DNA from: Cydia pomonella
Lineage: Eukaryota; Arthropoda; Insecta; Lepidoptera; Tortricidae
Direction of reading: 5' to 3'
Length of the DNA: 64,000 nucleotides
Assembly (NCBI RefSeq): GCF_033807575.1
Contig: NC_084720.1
Span: 18,359,570-18,423,569, forward strand
In this document: positions 20,264-32,086 of the stretch, piece by piece
Layout: each line of letters begins with the position of its first letter
Position numbering within the stretch: position 1 is the first letter of the stretch
Translations under genes and position numbers: made by a program
Notes under the pieces: model-generated
What the model saw: only the letters and a program-made list of their open reading frames with translations
Told to the model about the DNA's origin: nothing
Databases searched by the model: none

Positions 20264-20423
20264 AATAATGCTCATATGTTCGTAATTAAGATACTTAACT
20301 AGTTTTACTTATATAGTTGACGATCATAATGTAAATTCATATAGATTAGCTTTAAATAATTTATATTGTAATTTAATATTATGAAAGAAATAAATCTAAA
20401 TCTATTGACTATTTATCCTGCTT

Positions 20424-20775
20424 TAGAGGAAAGGGGACGGTGGCTTCTCCGTACAAACGTAGTCCCGATTTTCCTTTATCCATTAACCATATCTATGCTT
20501 TTAAAAATTTATATGAAATGTAGAGGACGTTTAATTGTTCTCGATTTTTTTATTATAGGAGCGAAAAACAGATTTCATATAAATTTTTAAATGCTTCTAA
20601 CTCCAATAAAATTAAAAATTTCGAAAAAAATTACTGTAGGGGGATAGCGGTGGTTAATATACAACAAATTGTGTCAAAATATTTTCAATAATGTTAATAT
20701 ATAGAGCAGAAAATGAGGACAAAGTTTGTATGAAAAGGCGATTACGCGCGGGTCCTACACTTTTATTTTAAACCT
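20424..20775 (+). repeat. Uninterrupted copy of the 1900-2620 repeat family
   Basis: It runs from GAGGAAAGGGGACGGTGGC through GGAGCGAAAAACAGATTTCA and ACAAATTGTGTCA to GCGCGGGTCCT. It lacks both the MITE and the SINE found in the copy at 1900-2620. Confidence 0.6.
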
Positions 20776-21695
20776 AGAATAAAACTGGGGTTTTTCTGCC
20801 TACTCGCTACCTGCAATCAATCAGTATAACCCTTCTTCTGTTTTAACCTTTAACCGTTCTTCTGCATCTTCCTTTTTGTATAAATTGTTCTGTCTTTTCT
20901 TCTATTATCAATATTGCTTTTCAGATTTGAATGTTAACAACGACATGGATCAATGATCTAAAATAAATAATTTTGATATTTATAACTTACATAAATATTC
21001 AATTCAAATATACTTTACTCATGTAGGCCTAGCAACAAGCACTTATGAATCGTAAGACAGTATTACATATAATTATCTTAAGCTAATTATCAGAGCAATT
21101 TATTGATGTTGTAAATATTATTCCATTTATAATACTAATGAATATAATTCATAGATCAAATTTAATACTAAAAATTTCACAAAATATAGTCATACAAAAA
21201 GTCATATTATTATTAATACGTCAAAACATCTTGATTACTATTGAGATAAGACGCTTCTAGTTTCTCTAGTCTTTACGGCGTCCTAAAAGGAAAAAATTAA
21301 GATTCGGACCAAGCTAACTCTCAAATATTAGGTCAAGATACGATATGAATCGGATATATGCCAGTGTCAAAAGTGACATCAAATTTCTATGAAAATATTT
21401 TTTTTTCTCTTTATTAGGGTAAACAAACAGCCACTACAAGTAATACTTACAAAAATAATTACTATATTGTTTACAATATGTGTGGCCCACAGCGATTACC
21501 ACTGATTGATATAAATTATATTAATTCAGAGCGAAAGCTAAACACCGACAGTCTTAAGGACTCTTGGTGTCAACAACAACATAGAATGGTTGGTTATGTA
21601 TTTGGTAAGTACATGAAATACGGTACAAGAAACTAGAAGAAGTACTTAGTTTATAGGGTGTGTTAAAACATCAATAATACGTTTTTTATAAACAT

Positions 21696-24551
21696 TCAAA
21701 CTGCATCAAAAATATCTACGTGATTAAATTTTTTATTGTAAGTGCTGACAAGTCTGCGCAGAGGAGCGCGCTCACCAGCGTGCGTGCGGCAGCGGCCGGT
21801 GACGAACAGTTGGTGCGGGCGCGCCTCTCGCTGTCTACTGCGGCTGGGTACTTTATAACTAAGTTTATTGTTAAGAGCAATACAGTCAAACTGATTATTA
21901 CAAATGCCGTGTAATACTAATGCTTCAAGTAATGAGCGCCTAGAGCTAAGATCTAACATACAATATTTCTTTAATAACTCTGGATAAGATAATCTACTGC
22001 GATGACAACGAAAATACATTGTATTAAGAAATTTTTTCTGAACGGTCTCGAGGGCCTCGTTATATTTATTGTAATAAGGGTTCCAAATAGATACATTATG
22101 TTCTAGTTGAGAGCGAATTAGTGACTTGAATAGGTGCAGATATGTGCTCGGATGACGAAATTCGGTACTGGAGCGCATCACAAAACCATACATCTTGAAC
22201 GCTTTATTGATTATTGTATTTACATGTTGATCAAGGTGTAACTTAGAATCAAATGTGATTCCAAGATCTCTTATTGAATGGACTATGGCTAGTTTAGTGT
22301 TACATAAGTAATATGAGTCATCTAGGGTTAATCTTTTTTTTGTAAATTTGATGAGTTTACATTTATCCATATTGAGTTTAAGTTTATTGTCATAACAATA
22401 GTCCGAAAAGCGATCCAAGTCCTGCTGAAATTTCTCACAATCATTGTTATCACTAACAGAATGATATATTTTGAGGTCATCTGCATAGAGTAAGATATTA
22501 CAATAGTTAAAGCAGGAACTTATGTCATTTATAAATATTGCGAACAGCAGTGGACCCAGAATGGATCCCTGTGGGACTCCGGAAGTAACTGTCGTAGCAT
22601 GTGACTCATATCCTTTTATGGTAATTTTTTGCGTGCGGTTTGTAATATAAGATTTGAACCAACGCCATAAGTTACCACGTATCCCATTGAAAGCTATCTT
22701 TTCTAAAAGCAGTTGGTGGTCCACCCTGTCAAAGGCTTTCGTGAAGTCAGTGTACACACTGTCTACTTGTGTGTTACTGTCTAAGCTTTCGAATAAGTAC
22801 GTTGTATAGACAAGAAGATTCGTAGTTGTTGAACGACGTTGAACGAAACCATGCTGATTAGAAATTAGTTGATTATGTATATTCGGGTAAATTTTTTTAT
22901 GGACTAGTTTTTCAAAAACCTTTGACAAAGTGGACAAAATAGATATTGGTCTGTAATTCTCAATCAGGTGTTTGGAACCTCCCTTATGTACTGGCACAAT
23001 GTTAGCTGTTTTCCAAATAATAGGAAAAACTCCTTCATTTATACATTTGTTGTATAAAATTGTTAGCGGTACACTTACTGTTTTTGCAACTTTTTTTAGA
23101 AATATAGGAGGGATATTGTCGGGACCTTTACCTTTTGATACGTCGAGCTGGTTTAGTTCATGGGTAACATTACTTGTAGATATATGTATATTATGTATGT
23201 TTATATGAGAAGTCGGATTATTGTCGGTGATGTCGAAATCATCAGTTACTGTCGAAGGTTCGAAGACGGAGAGAAAGAAGGCCGAGAACATATTGGAAAT
23301 TTCTACTAAGTCACTGGATTGTACATTTTGATATGACATAGTGTTAGGTATCTCTGAGGAATGGTTACGATTTGAAATGTAAGTCCAGAAGTATTTTACA
23401 TTACCTTGTATGCTATTTTCTACTCGATTTAAGTATTTATTATAACATTTTATTGATTCTGCTTTAAATAGAGTCCTTAGTTTAGAAAAGGTCTCATAAT
23501 CGACCAAATTATTGTATTTTTTCCATTTTACCCACGCTTGCTTCTTATTTTTGTATATATGTATTAACGCAGGGGAAAACCAACGGGGAAACTTACCGGA
23601 AAAAGGTTTTTTAAGTGGAATGTATTTTTTTACTAATGTGTAAATACGTTCGTAAAATAAGGTTACCGCACATTCAGCTGATAAGTTGTTGAAGAGGTCG
23701 GCCCATGGAGTTGACTCAAGTTCTTTATTAATAACTGTGTAGTCAGTTTTATCAAAACAATGTTTATATTTTAGCGGCGGGGAAATGGTTTTATTTTGAT
23801 TCTTAAGTGGTACTAAAAGGTAAAACGGAGGGTGATGGTCATCAGGTGGTACAAGAGTAATGGGAGCTCGAAAGCAGGTACAGTTAGAATTGTCGGTGAG
23901 GAATAAATCTAAAATCTTTCCCCCTGCGTTGTGAAATATGTTATACTGAGTAAGATTAAATAGCTCAATAAAGTCAATAAGGTACTTTTCTCGAAGGGAT
24001 ATATTTACATTCGATATTATGTTTAAATGGTTTCCTTGATTTTGCCAAGCGAGCGAGGAGTAATTATAATCTCCAACAATCCAGTAACTACTTATTTCAG
24101 TATCTGAAAGGAGCTCTTGTAACTGTTCGAAATGTATTTCATACGTTAAGGAAGGCTGTTGCGGTGGAATATACACCGCACTAATGACGTGTTTCTTATG
24201 ATGACCAACCGATAATTCGACGATTATATTGTCAACAAGAGGCGGAAGCGCGGGTCGACCGGGCGGCGCGGGCAGGGGCGCGCGCGCGGCCGCGCGGTGC
24301 TGGCGCAGCACGGCCACAAGCACGCCCCCACCGATGCCGCGCCCGCTGCCCGCGCAATCCCTATCGCAACGGAACACTGCATAACGTGAATCCATAAATT
24401 CATTATTAGCTATATCTGGGCATAACCAAGTTTCCGTTAAGATAATCACATCGTAGTCATGAGAAAGAATATTTATATACAAAGTATTTAATTTTGTACG
24501 AAGGCCCCGACAGTTTTGATAATAAACAGAAAAGTTACTATCCATTATCAA
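21696..24551 (-). CDS. ORF2: endonuclease / reverse transcriptase of element A
   Basis: This uninterrupted frame of about 950 residues probably starts at the ATG at 24543-24545; the nominal start at 24551 is a TTG two codons earlier. The N-terminal apurinic-like endonuclease shows QNCRG near residue 13, TETWL (Glu 40), YIPP, GDYN, LDLFLT and DHHPP. The reverse transcriptase shows NYRPIS, motif A TDFTKAFD near 600, GVPQGSILGPLLF and YADD near 687. A C-terminal region follows. It would nick target DNA and prime cDNA synthesis from element RNA. Two strongly GC-rich stretches (about 24233-24360 and 21745-21850) encode Ala/Pro/Arg-rich segments unlike the AT-rich remainder. All visible catalytic residues are kept. 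Confidence 0.92.
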   Translation of the reverse strand: MIMDSNFSVYYQNCRGLRTKLNTLYINILSHDYDVIILTETWLCPDIANNEFMDSRYAVFRCDRDCAGSGRGIGGGVLVAVLRQHRAAARAPLPAPPGRPALPPLVDNIIVELSVGHHKKHVISAVYIPPQQPSLTYEIHFEQLQELLSDTEISSYWIVGDYNYSSLAWQNQGNHLNIISNVNISLREKYLIDFIELFNLTQYNIFHNAGGKILDLFLTDNSNCTCFRAPITLVPPDDHHPPFYLLVPLKNQNKTISPPLKYKHCFDKTDYTVINKELESTPWADLFNNLSAECAVTLFYERIYTLVKKYIPLKKPFSGKFPRWFSPALIHIYKNKKQAWVKWKKYNNLVDYETFSKLRTLFKAESIKCYNKYLNRVENSIQGNVKYFWTYISNRNHSSEIPNTMSYQNVQSSDLVEISNMFSAFFLSVFEPSTVTDDFDITDNNPTSHINIHNIHISTSNVTHELNQLDVSKGKGPDNIPPIFLKKVAKTVSVPLTILYNKCINEGVFPIIWKTANIVPVHKGGSKHLIENYRPISILSTLSKVFEKLVHKKIYPNIHNQLISNQHGFVQRRSTTTNLLVYTTYLFESLDSNTQVDSVYTDFTKAFDRVDHQLLLEKIAFNGIRGNLWRWFKSYITNRTQKITIKGYESHATTVTSGVPQGSILGPLLFAIFINDISSCFNYCNILLYADDLKIYHSVSDNNDCEKFQQDLDRFSDYCYDNKLKLNMDKCKLIKFTKKRLTLDDSYYLCNTKLAIVHSIRDLGITFDSKLHLDQHVNTIINKAFKMYGFVMRSSTEFRHPSTYLHLFKSLIRSQLEHNVSIWNPYYNKYNEALETVQKKFLNTMYFRCHRSRLSYPELLKKYCMLDLSSRRSLLEALVLHGICNNQFDCIALNNKLSYKVPSRSRQREARPHQLFVTGRCRTHAGERAPLRRLVSTYNKKFNHVDIFDAV

Positions 24552-24826
24552 ATTTCGATCGACTATAAATGTTCTTATTGTACATTATAGTTAAAGGTAT
24601 CTTATTCACATTATACGCGTACATGTTTTGTTCCACGTAATTAAGGAACTTATATAATTGACCGCTCAGACAATTACGTACTGAAGGCATAGGCAAATAG
24701 TTAGTAAAAAGTACACATAACATCATCATCAGTAGACATGAGAATTCAATAATTACACAGCAAATACAGATTAAGATTGGCATTAAATTTCCATAAAAAT
24801 AATAAACCTCTATGCCTCTAATTAGG

Positions 24827-25325
24827 TCAGGAACTCGTCGCTGATAACTTAATTAGGTCAAGGTCACTTCGTATGGCGAGTACTGGGGATGTGTCTTCTT
24901 TTCGCACTAGAATGGATGCATGTCTCACCCATACGTACTTGTAGCTGTGTTTCGAGGCGGCCTCTCGGGTCTGTTTTAACAGTAATTTATTTTTAAGCGT
25001 TAGATGCTCGTTAAGGTATATTTTATGTGAGGGGCCACTGAGCGCCAATTGAGTCGTATTTATTCCCTTGGCGGTGCGGAATGCAGCCAAAATGTTGTCA
25101 CGTAACATAACTGACGAGAGGCGCACTATAATGTTTTTTGGCAGAGTGGAGTTAGGATTAGCGTGCGGAACCCGGTGAATTGACACGATGTCACCTGGCG
25201 TGAATGTGATCCTTATGGCGGTTCCGATGTTATTAAAAATATTAATTAGATTTTCGCCCCGTTTCTCTGGTATGTTACATATTTCCAGATTGCTCGTTCT
25301 CGCCTGCTGTTCGGCGAACTGAATT
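24827..25325 (-). CDS. ORF1 C-terminal part of element A (5' truncated)
   Basis: The minus-strand frame is open from the truncation point at about 25325 to the stop at 24827. It includes the segment NLEICNIPEKRGENL, then VSIHRVPHA, NIIVRLSS and the basic C-terminal region with KNKLLLKQTREAA and YVWVRH. This arrangement matches the nucleic-acid-binding ORF1 proteins of insect non-LTR elements, related to the baculoviral FP-type domain, which package element RNA. Only the C-terminal portion survives. It lies about 280 bases upstream of ORF2. Confidence 0.7.
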
Positions 25326-25544
25326 AAAATATGGCGTTTATATACGGCACATAAACAAACTGCACCTTTATAATGCCACTACCTCACTTTGTTACATTCA
25401 TTCGATGCAAAGTCAGCTAAGACGGACTCTATCCAGATGAGTCGCTTCTAGTTTCCTAATTCTTCGGGCTTTAAAATGGCGACTTGCATTTACGATCTAA
25501 TTATGACGATGCACCGACGTGACGAATGTTTACAACCGCTACAG

Positions 25545-25762
25545 GCCTACCGCGAACCACGTTCAATGTGTTGCCTCTCTGTCGCACTTGTAAATTCGTA
25601 CGTAAGTGTGACAGGGAGGCAACACGTCGAGCGTGGTGCCACGATTACCGAAGTTCGCAAATTGCTGGCATCTTTCTCTTTTACTCCAATTAAGGCGTAA
25701 ATACAGTGACGGAGAAAGATGCCCGTAATTTGCGAAATTCGGTGTTCGCAGTAGGCCCTCTG
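25545..25762. mobile_element. MITE with a second palindromic element inserted
   Basis: The outer element matches 12853-12955: CCTACCGCGAAC at the left, GACAGGGAGGCAACACGTCG internally and GTTCGCAGTAGGCCCTC at the right. Between CGTGGT and GTTCGC, where the other copy is continuous, this copy has an extra piece (about 25639-25735). Its arms CCGAAGTTCGCAAATT and AATTTGCGAAATTCGG are inverted repeats. Confidence 0.65.
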
Positions 25763-26379
25763 AGCCCATGAGCGGGAAATTGAAAACGGAATTTGCGTGC
25801 TGAGGGTTCCGTAGTATTTTAGTATATATTTTAGATTTATGATTCATATACACCGTGGGTTGGAAAAACCACGCATTTCTGTGGTGATAAGGAGCAAAAA
25901 ATGTTTTATGAGTTTTGGTCAAATTGGCCAAAAAAATATTTTATTTGCCCAAAAAGTTTTTTTTCTGCGTTTTCTGCATACGACATATATATTTTTTTTG
26001 ACATCTCGGGGAAAACAGTACATTACAACGAAGAAGTAGTTTTTTTTTATATTCCTTTAAAATTTTAATGTATGTCAGTACATGTCTGAACTAAGTCACA
26101 CAGTAGCAGCGTGGCAGCCAAAAAGGCGTTTTTCACCAAATTATTACAGTTTTTTTTTTTACAAAAATCTTGAAAAGAAGATCGATTTCAGATAAAATTG
26201 TATAACATTTTAGTCTCTAAATGCGATCAAGAATACACTTTTAAAATCTGTCGGGTTTATCTGGTTTTACCAGCCCATGATGTATAGTATAATGACTATG
26301 TACTTAAAAAAACACTTATCAAAATATTTAATAACATAATTTGATATTTTCCCTAATCCTAACATAATTAGAAGTAGGT

Positions 26380-26509
26380 ACATTCACGTCTAAAATCGGT
26401 ACGAAAAATGAGCCAAAAAGTGTATACACTACCTTAATATATGGGCAATAAAGTCGTGTATACATATTTTTGGCACTTTTTACGTATCGATATTTTCAGA
26501 AGTGACCGT
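26380..26509. mobile_element. MITE with TCACGTCTGAAAATATCG-type ends
   Basis: The ends CATTCACGTCTAAAATCGG and CGATATTTTCAGAAGTGACC are imperfect inverted repeats. A better-preserved relative lies at 51803-51935 and shares the interior words ACTTTATTGCCCAT (inverted) and ATATTTTTGGCA. Confidence 0.55.
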
Positions 26510-28445
26510 ACTCAGTTTATCCATGCGGAACTCTAAATATTATAGCGTCGGTTATTCAGATTTAGCACCCGGTGCGCACGAGTTGATTTTGGTTTCGTTT
26601 CGCATTGAAATTTCTCAGTAGAATAAGAGCGTAAGTGTACATACGACTTTTGTTACTTGTTACTGTTTTTATAAATGCGTGAACGATTAAATACGGTTAA
26701 GTGTTGCGTTCTAATCGATTTTTTGAGTGAATGATTTTTTACGCAACTTGTTGGGTAGGAGGCATTTTGAGGTTAAAACACTTAAAACTATTACTTAATT
26801 CATTTGATAATATTGACAAACATGCCAGGGTTTTCGGTAAGTAATGTAAATCTAAGGAATGCATTTGGCTTAACAAAATTTGAAGTGTTTTAGATTTGTT
26901 ATCTATAACATTTTGCTATAAACGGCTATTGAGTTTTAGAAATATTGATCAAGCTTGGGGCCTGTTTCACAATGTCCAAGTAGTCCTGAATAATCTACTT
27001 GCCACTTATCTGACGAATAAAGTCATCGTTGGCGTTTCACAATCTTCAAATAAGCTTAACTGGTAGATAAATTGGGAAGTTTTGTAGGAAATGTTATCTG
27101 GCAGTTAATTTAATTGTCAATTAGCTATCCAATACTTTACTTTGATAGAAAAGTAAGAAGACGAGTCCCATTGGCGAATATAATGATGTCAAAATGATAT
27201 ACAAATATATCCATTTAAAAATTCGAATCAGCGTTTCGGTTAATTTTTATTTATAAAAACGGGAATTAACCGCAATGTATGTTATCGTTTTTATATGACT
27301 CAGTTGTTGGGTAGGTATCCGAGCAAATTATTCCATGAAACTCTAAATCTAAAACATTTTAACCTATTAACCATTTATAAAATGACGTATAGGCGAATGC
27401 CCTTACAGACCTACTACATACATACCACATTTTTAGGTGCTATGTCTTTTGTGAGCAACTGAATTGTTATTACAATACAATACAAATATTCTTTTCAATA
27501 CACTTGCTCAAAACGACGTTTTTATTCCACGGATTTTTGGCTCATAATCTTAGATATTAAACACGCGTGCTTTTTCAGTATATTATAACACTTGGGCTTT
27601 TTCATTATATTATCCGACTGAGTTAAGAAGGTAACTAATTGCAAATAATATGCATGGAAACGGAGCCTTCTTAATTTGTTTGAGTAATACGTTTTTTTTT
27701 AACCAACTATTAGGTTTCAAATGTTAGTTCAAAGTGGTTTTATCACACCAGACATAATTTATAGATTAAATTATCTCGTAAATTACATTAACGAATAAAC
27801 ATAACATTTTATCGATTTGATCTCCATCCGTTGAAAAGAAATACGAAAATATTAGCTTTTTTATATTTTTTTCATTGGCTGTTTGGCGAATTCGTGCGCG
27901 CCTTTGCCTTGCGCGCGCATTGGAATTGTGCGTAAAAAAAATAACGCGCCAACCATTTTCCGTATTTGTGATATAATTGGAATAGTTTTGCATGTTTTTA
28001 GTTTATATATTGAAGAACATGTCATTTTCAAGCATTGAAAATGAAGAACACATAAAATTGACGCTGCCAGTAATACTAATAGAGGCAAGAGCCGAGAACG
28101 ATAGCTTTTTACCATCAAAATCGGGTGAAAAATAATTGGCGGTATATGAAATTTTTATTCAATGGAAAATCAGCAAAAACGCCCAGTCTTTCTTGGAAAA
28201 CGTGTTGGTAGCTTATTCCAATGAACTGGCGAATAAGTGCTTTTTCCTCGCAAGTGTGTTGAAAAACGTCGTATGAAACGCGTGTGCATTGGTGCACATC
28301 GGCTTTCTTATTGCGCGCTCGCTTACAGCTCGCGCGCACAATATCGCCTCGTGTGTAATGACCAACTTAGCACACTTGTATCATAATGTACTATTATTGC
28401 TCACCAATATGAAAGAACATAATGACATACAAATTTAAACATACA

Positions 28446-28525
28446 ACTTAGACTATGGTAGACAACGGGCGGTCTTATCGCTAAAGAGCTCTTCCAGACA
28501 ACCTTCGGGTAGTGGAGACGAGGTA
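28446..28525 (-). repeat. LINE 3' untranslated region-like fragment
   Basis: It carries GGCGGTCTTATCGCTAAAG and CTTCCAGACAACCTT, matching the 3' region of the LINE at 41742-46431. Confidence 0.55.
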
Positions 28526-28805
28526 AAAAAAAAAGTAAGTCAAGTAACATTATTATGTATAAGTGGAAACTATGTTGGCTAATGTAATATCTTTTCTGAC
28601 TTACCTTTATGTGTAATATTCTCTGTTTGTTTCCCTATTAAAAAAATTAATAAACGTCAATTATGATTGCCTGATTGGTACCTACTACCTACTGCATCCA
28701 ATTGCAACGCTTTAAAGGACGGATGTGACGTTTTATTTTCTGAAAAAAACTTTAAAGCTTAATGCACACATACGTGCGTGAGCGAGCACTAGGCCCTTCA
28801 CATTC

Positions 28806-29131
28806 AAAGAGAGGTATGGGCATTGTGAATGTCATCTCGCTTTGTGTGGTAGGGCACAGCCAGCGGATGTCATTCCAGATCTAGAGCAGAGCCCAACTGG
28901 GGAAGTACCTCCACCTTACAGAAAACAGCAGCCAAATAACACTAGATCCTACTCATAGTGTTGTGTTCCTGCGGGTGAGTAAGGTTGCCAGTGCTCAACG
29001 AGGGGGGGCGGGTTTAGGGTCGGCAACGCGCATGTAACTCCTCTGGAGTTGCAGGCGTACATAGGCTACGGAGACTGCTTACCATCAGGCGGGCCGTATG
29101 CTTGTTTGCCACCGACGTAGTATTAAAAAAA
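28806..29131 (-). repeat. Dispersed repeat, family C
   Basis: The minus strand repeats the 11815-12155 element in order, from CTACGTCGGTGGCAAACAAG to GCCCATACCTCTC, followed on the plus strand by the A-run of its start. Confidence 0.65.
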
Positions 29132-29195
29132 AAAAATGACATAGACGCAAAGCGCGCCGTCACGCCCACTCACATGCGCCTTTATTTTAAGCAAG

Positions 29196-29535
29196 GCTCG
29201 GAAACCTGCACTGGGCGCAAAACCTTTTAATTTCGGTTTCGCTCGAAAAACCGTTATTTTTAAACCGGTTTTTATCAGAACAGTTCTTGTCAAATTAACC
29301 GGTTTATAACAATAAAAACCGGTTTCTTCCTATGCCAGTGTCTATGTTTACGTGGCACACCACCAGGACGGTCCGCTGTTCCTCGCTCCTCGAACGAGCG
29401 AAACCTCCTCGCTCGTCGAATAAACCGGTTTTTTAGGTTACAATAAAGTTTTTAAAACGTTCGTGTTCTTATAAAAGTTCGGAGGCAATCCGAAATAAAC
29501 CGGTATTTACCGGTATTTTAAAAACCGGTTCCGAG
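29196..29535. mobile_element. AACCGGTTT-rich MITE
   Basis: The ends GCTCGGAAAC and GGTTCCGAGC form an inverted repeat. The word AAACCGGT or its inverse recurs many times through the interior. A second copy lies at 51034-51335 with the same order of blocks. Confidence 0.65.
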
Positions 29536-29539
29536 CTTT

Positions 29540-30480
29540 TGTTCGAAGAGATCCTTTGATTTCTCAAGGTTTTTATCATCAGGTTCTCATAATGGGACCA
29601 ACTGCGTGTCTAAATAAAGCCAGGGACATACTTAGCCCACGTACATAGATATACAATGCATTATGAAGTCTGGAATCTGAAATTTTCATGCTATGAAACA
29701 TACTAGATGTAGTGTTTGTGTTATTGAGCTATGATGCAGGTGACGTAGTCTCGGGTTCACGGGTGGTGGGGCGACAGTCACGTGAGAGCCGTTGGTGAGA
29801 GCGGACGTGTCAATCCCAGCTACTGGTGACGTAACGAGTCGTATACTTGTTCCCCCTGTGTGTGTGAGTACTACACTACTCATGCGTTGCGTAGAAATAT
29901 ACTTGTTATACGCAAGTAGTCATCTATCTCTATCACACTTCCATATTAGTTAGTGCGACAGTGACAGTTGCTTTTAATTCGCTACGGAGCGTTTACGATT
30001 TGCACGTTGGCTACATGGCTACGCACTTAGAACTGCTACCAAAAACAATATGCTGAGACAGGGTCTTTTCCCTACTGCACACATTGCTGGACCCAAGTGT
30101 GTTATTTTCGGATTTTAATGTGTACATAATTTATATCTGTTGTTTGTTTTTTTCTTCTTATTTCTTATGTCTTTCTATCTTATTTCTTTCATCTTCTTGT
30201 CCTGTGTATGTGTGCTTTATGGAATAAATGTCATTTCTTTCTTACTTTTTCTTTCAAAAACGTAATGCCATTTTCGAATAAAGTCCCGTTTAGTGTAAGA
30301 ATGAAATCCTTCTTTTTAATACTAACTATAGTTTGGCAGATGTGTAGCTGGTCACGTTTCTGCTGGGATTCACCGTGACTTAGTTTTTTGGCATTGTTAG
30401 TTTTAGTTTTTTCAATTTTTAGGAAAGAAACGGTAGTTGACATAATATATGCATATCGCATATATTGCATATGCATACCG
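29540..30480. other. No gene seen
   Basis: I find no supported gene or mobile element here. A short run of GCATAT words at about 30449-30490 forms small palindromes just before the LINE fragment. Confidence 0.35.
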
Positions 30481-30492
30481 GCAATATGCATA

Positions 30493-31717
30493 TCGCAAAG
30501 GCCGTTCGACTACATCCTTGACACGTCACGTAGTACGTCAAATACTAGAGGCTCGAGAGTGCAAAAAACAAGTCGCAGTTTTATGCTGTGACCTGTCTAA
30601 AGCGTTTGACGTAGCGGACCATGACGTTTTGGAAGACAAACTGCGCCACTATGGCTTTGCCAATCGAGCTCTCGAGCTCATGATGGACATGCTACGCGAC
30701 AGGTCTCAGGTGGTGGTGGCAGACAGCGGCCGCGTGCAGTCGGACGCGGTGCATACCAGCATGGGCGTAGCGCAGGGATCATCAGTTTCTAATATCTTGT
30801 TCTCCCTTTTGCTTAACGACCTACCCGACGCTATATATACCGGCGAGATTTTCATATATGCGGATGACGTTGCGGTGGTTGTGTGCGCACCGACCTGTGA
30901 TGCCCTAGATGCGCAACTAAATGTGACTGCCGCATGCCTATCAGATTGGTTCCGAAGTAACGGCCTCATTTTGAATATAAAAAAAACTCACTTCATTCAC
31001 TTCGATCTCTCGGGTAGGCAGATGGAGTCACTGTCAGTAAACGCGAACGGAATTAATATAGATCAAGTCACAAATACGACCTTCTTGGGCTTTGAATTGG
31101 ATAGAGGACTGACTTGGGCGGCCCATATCGATAAGGTGTGTGGTAAACTCTCAGCGTCCTGTTTCGCCCTAAAAAGGCTGGCTCGGATCCTCCCCCGCGA
31201 CATGGTGCGAAATTGTTATTTCGCATCAGTGCACGCACATCTGCAATACGGAGTAGATCTGTGGGCTAGTGCTGCAGATTGGGAAAGGGTGTTTCGTCTC
31301 CAAAAACGTGCCGTACGAGCCATAGTTCGCATCTCACAAACGGAGTCTACGAAGCCTCACTTTAAGTCTCTGGGCATATTAACACTGCCATCGCTGCTGA
31401 TACTTCAAGCAGCAGTGCACGCGCGAGAACAGTTGGAAAATACAGATTTGAGCAAAAGTAACGAAACGTCTCGCCGTTATGCGGTACGTTCCACTCGAAT
31501 TGGGAGAAGACTCCCAGCCGTGTCGCACAAGCTGGCCAAGTCAGCCAAACTCGTGCACGTTATGGGTCCGAAGGTATATAATCATCTACCCAATGAAATA
31601 GTTAACACACACAGCAACACAATCTTCAAAACAAAACTGAAGAGTTGGCTAATCGAGCAGGCTTTCTATGACCATAAAGAATTTTACAGCCGTGATCTTA
31701 CAAAATCAAATATGTAA
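30493..31717 (+). CDS. Reverse transcriptase C-terminal two-thirds (non-LTR)
   Basis: The open frame enters from flanking sequence (30449). Element homology begins at about YRKGRSTTS (30493). Counting from 30449, motif A CDLSKAFD is at residues 47-54, GVAQGSSVSNILF at about 106-118 and the YADD box at 137-140. A thumb region with WLGFELD-like FLGFELDRGLTW and a C-terminal region ending ...YNHLPNEI follow. It was an RNA-dependent DNA polymerase for element copying. The endonuclease and ORF1 are missing through 5' truncation. The frame has no stop or shift over about 400 residues, so it is relatively young. It is distinct in sequence from elements A and B. Confidence 0.88.
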
Positions 31718-31875
31718 ATAGGTAATATAACGTACTCTGCATGTATTAGTGCAGTTATCAGCCATAATCTTATGTGTTAATTTAATGTTTTGTATTTTCC
31801 TATAGATATAGGCAATTACTGTGACCTGTAATTTTTATTACTAATAAATTGATTATGATTATGATTATGATTATA
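30493..31875 (+). mobile_element. 5'-truncated non-LTR retrotransposon with GATTAT tail
   Basis: The copy begins inside the reverse transcriptase domain and ends in a short tandem of GATTAT units (about 31850-31875). Microsatellite tails of this kind are known for several non-LTR clades. No target-site duplication could be seen with confidence. Confidence 0.75.
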
Positions 31876-32086
31876 GTTTATGCTAAATATAACAAAGTAA
31901 ATACTGACTCAGTATTTTCTATGCTATTATTATCATAAAGTAGGGACCGTAAAATGTGCCTACTTTTCTCTAAAATTCGAAATTTAATAGACATTTTAAA
32001 ATTATTACTATGTATATTGTGGTAGGTGTGAGATATGTATGACCTTCTTTGCCTCTCCGATATATCTGATACCGTCTATACAAGTG

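Larger units (their letters stand above)
21399..25325 (-). mobile_element. Non-LTR retrotransposon A, truncated in ORF1
   Basis: The minus-strand element has part of ORF1 (24827-25325), an intact ORF2 (21696-24551) and a 3' region ending in AATAAAGAG plus an A-run (21399-21411). The heptamer AAAATAT flanks both ends (21392-21398 and 25326-25332), a possible short target-site duplication exactly where ORF1 homology stops. The two-ORF layout and motif forms fit the CR1/Jockey group broadly; the clade is not resolved. Confidence 0.75.

Noticed and set aside
24538..24783. 81-codon frame overlapping the start of ORF2 of element A
   Set aside because: It falls in the spacer between ORF1 and ORF2. 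The hydrophobic peptide shows no known domain and probably reflects AT-rich sequence.
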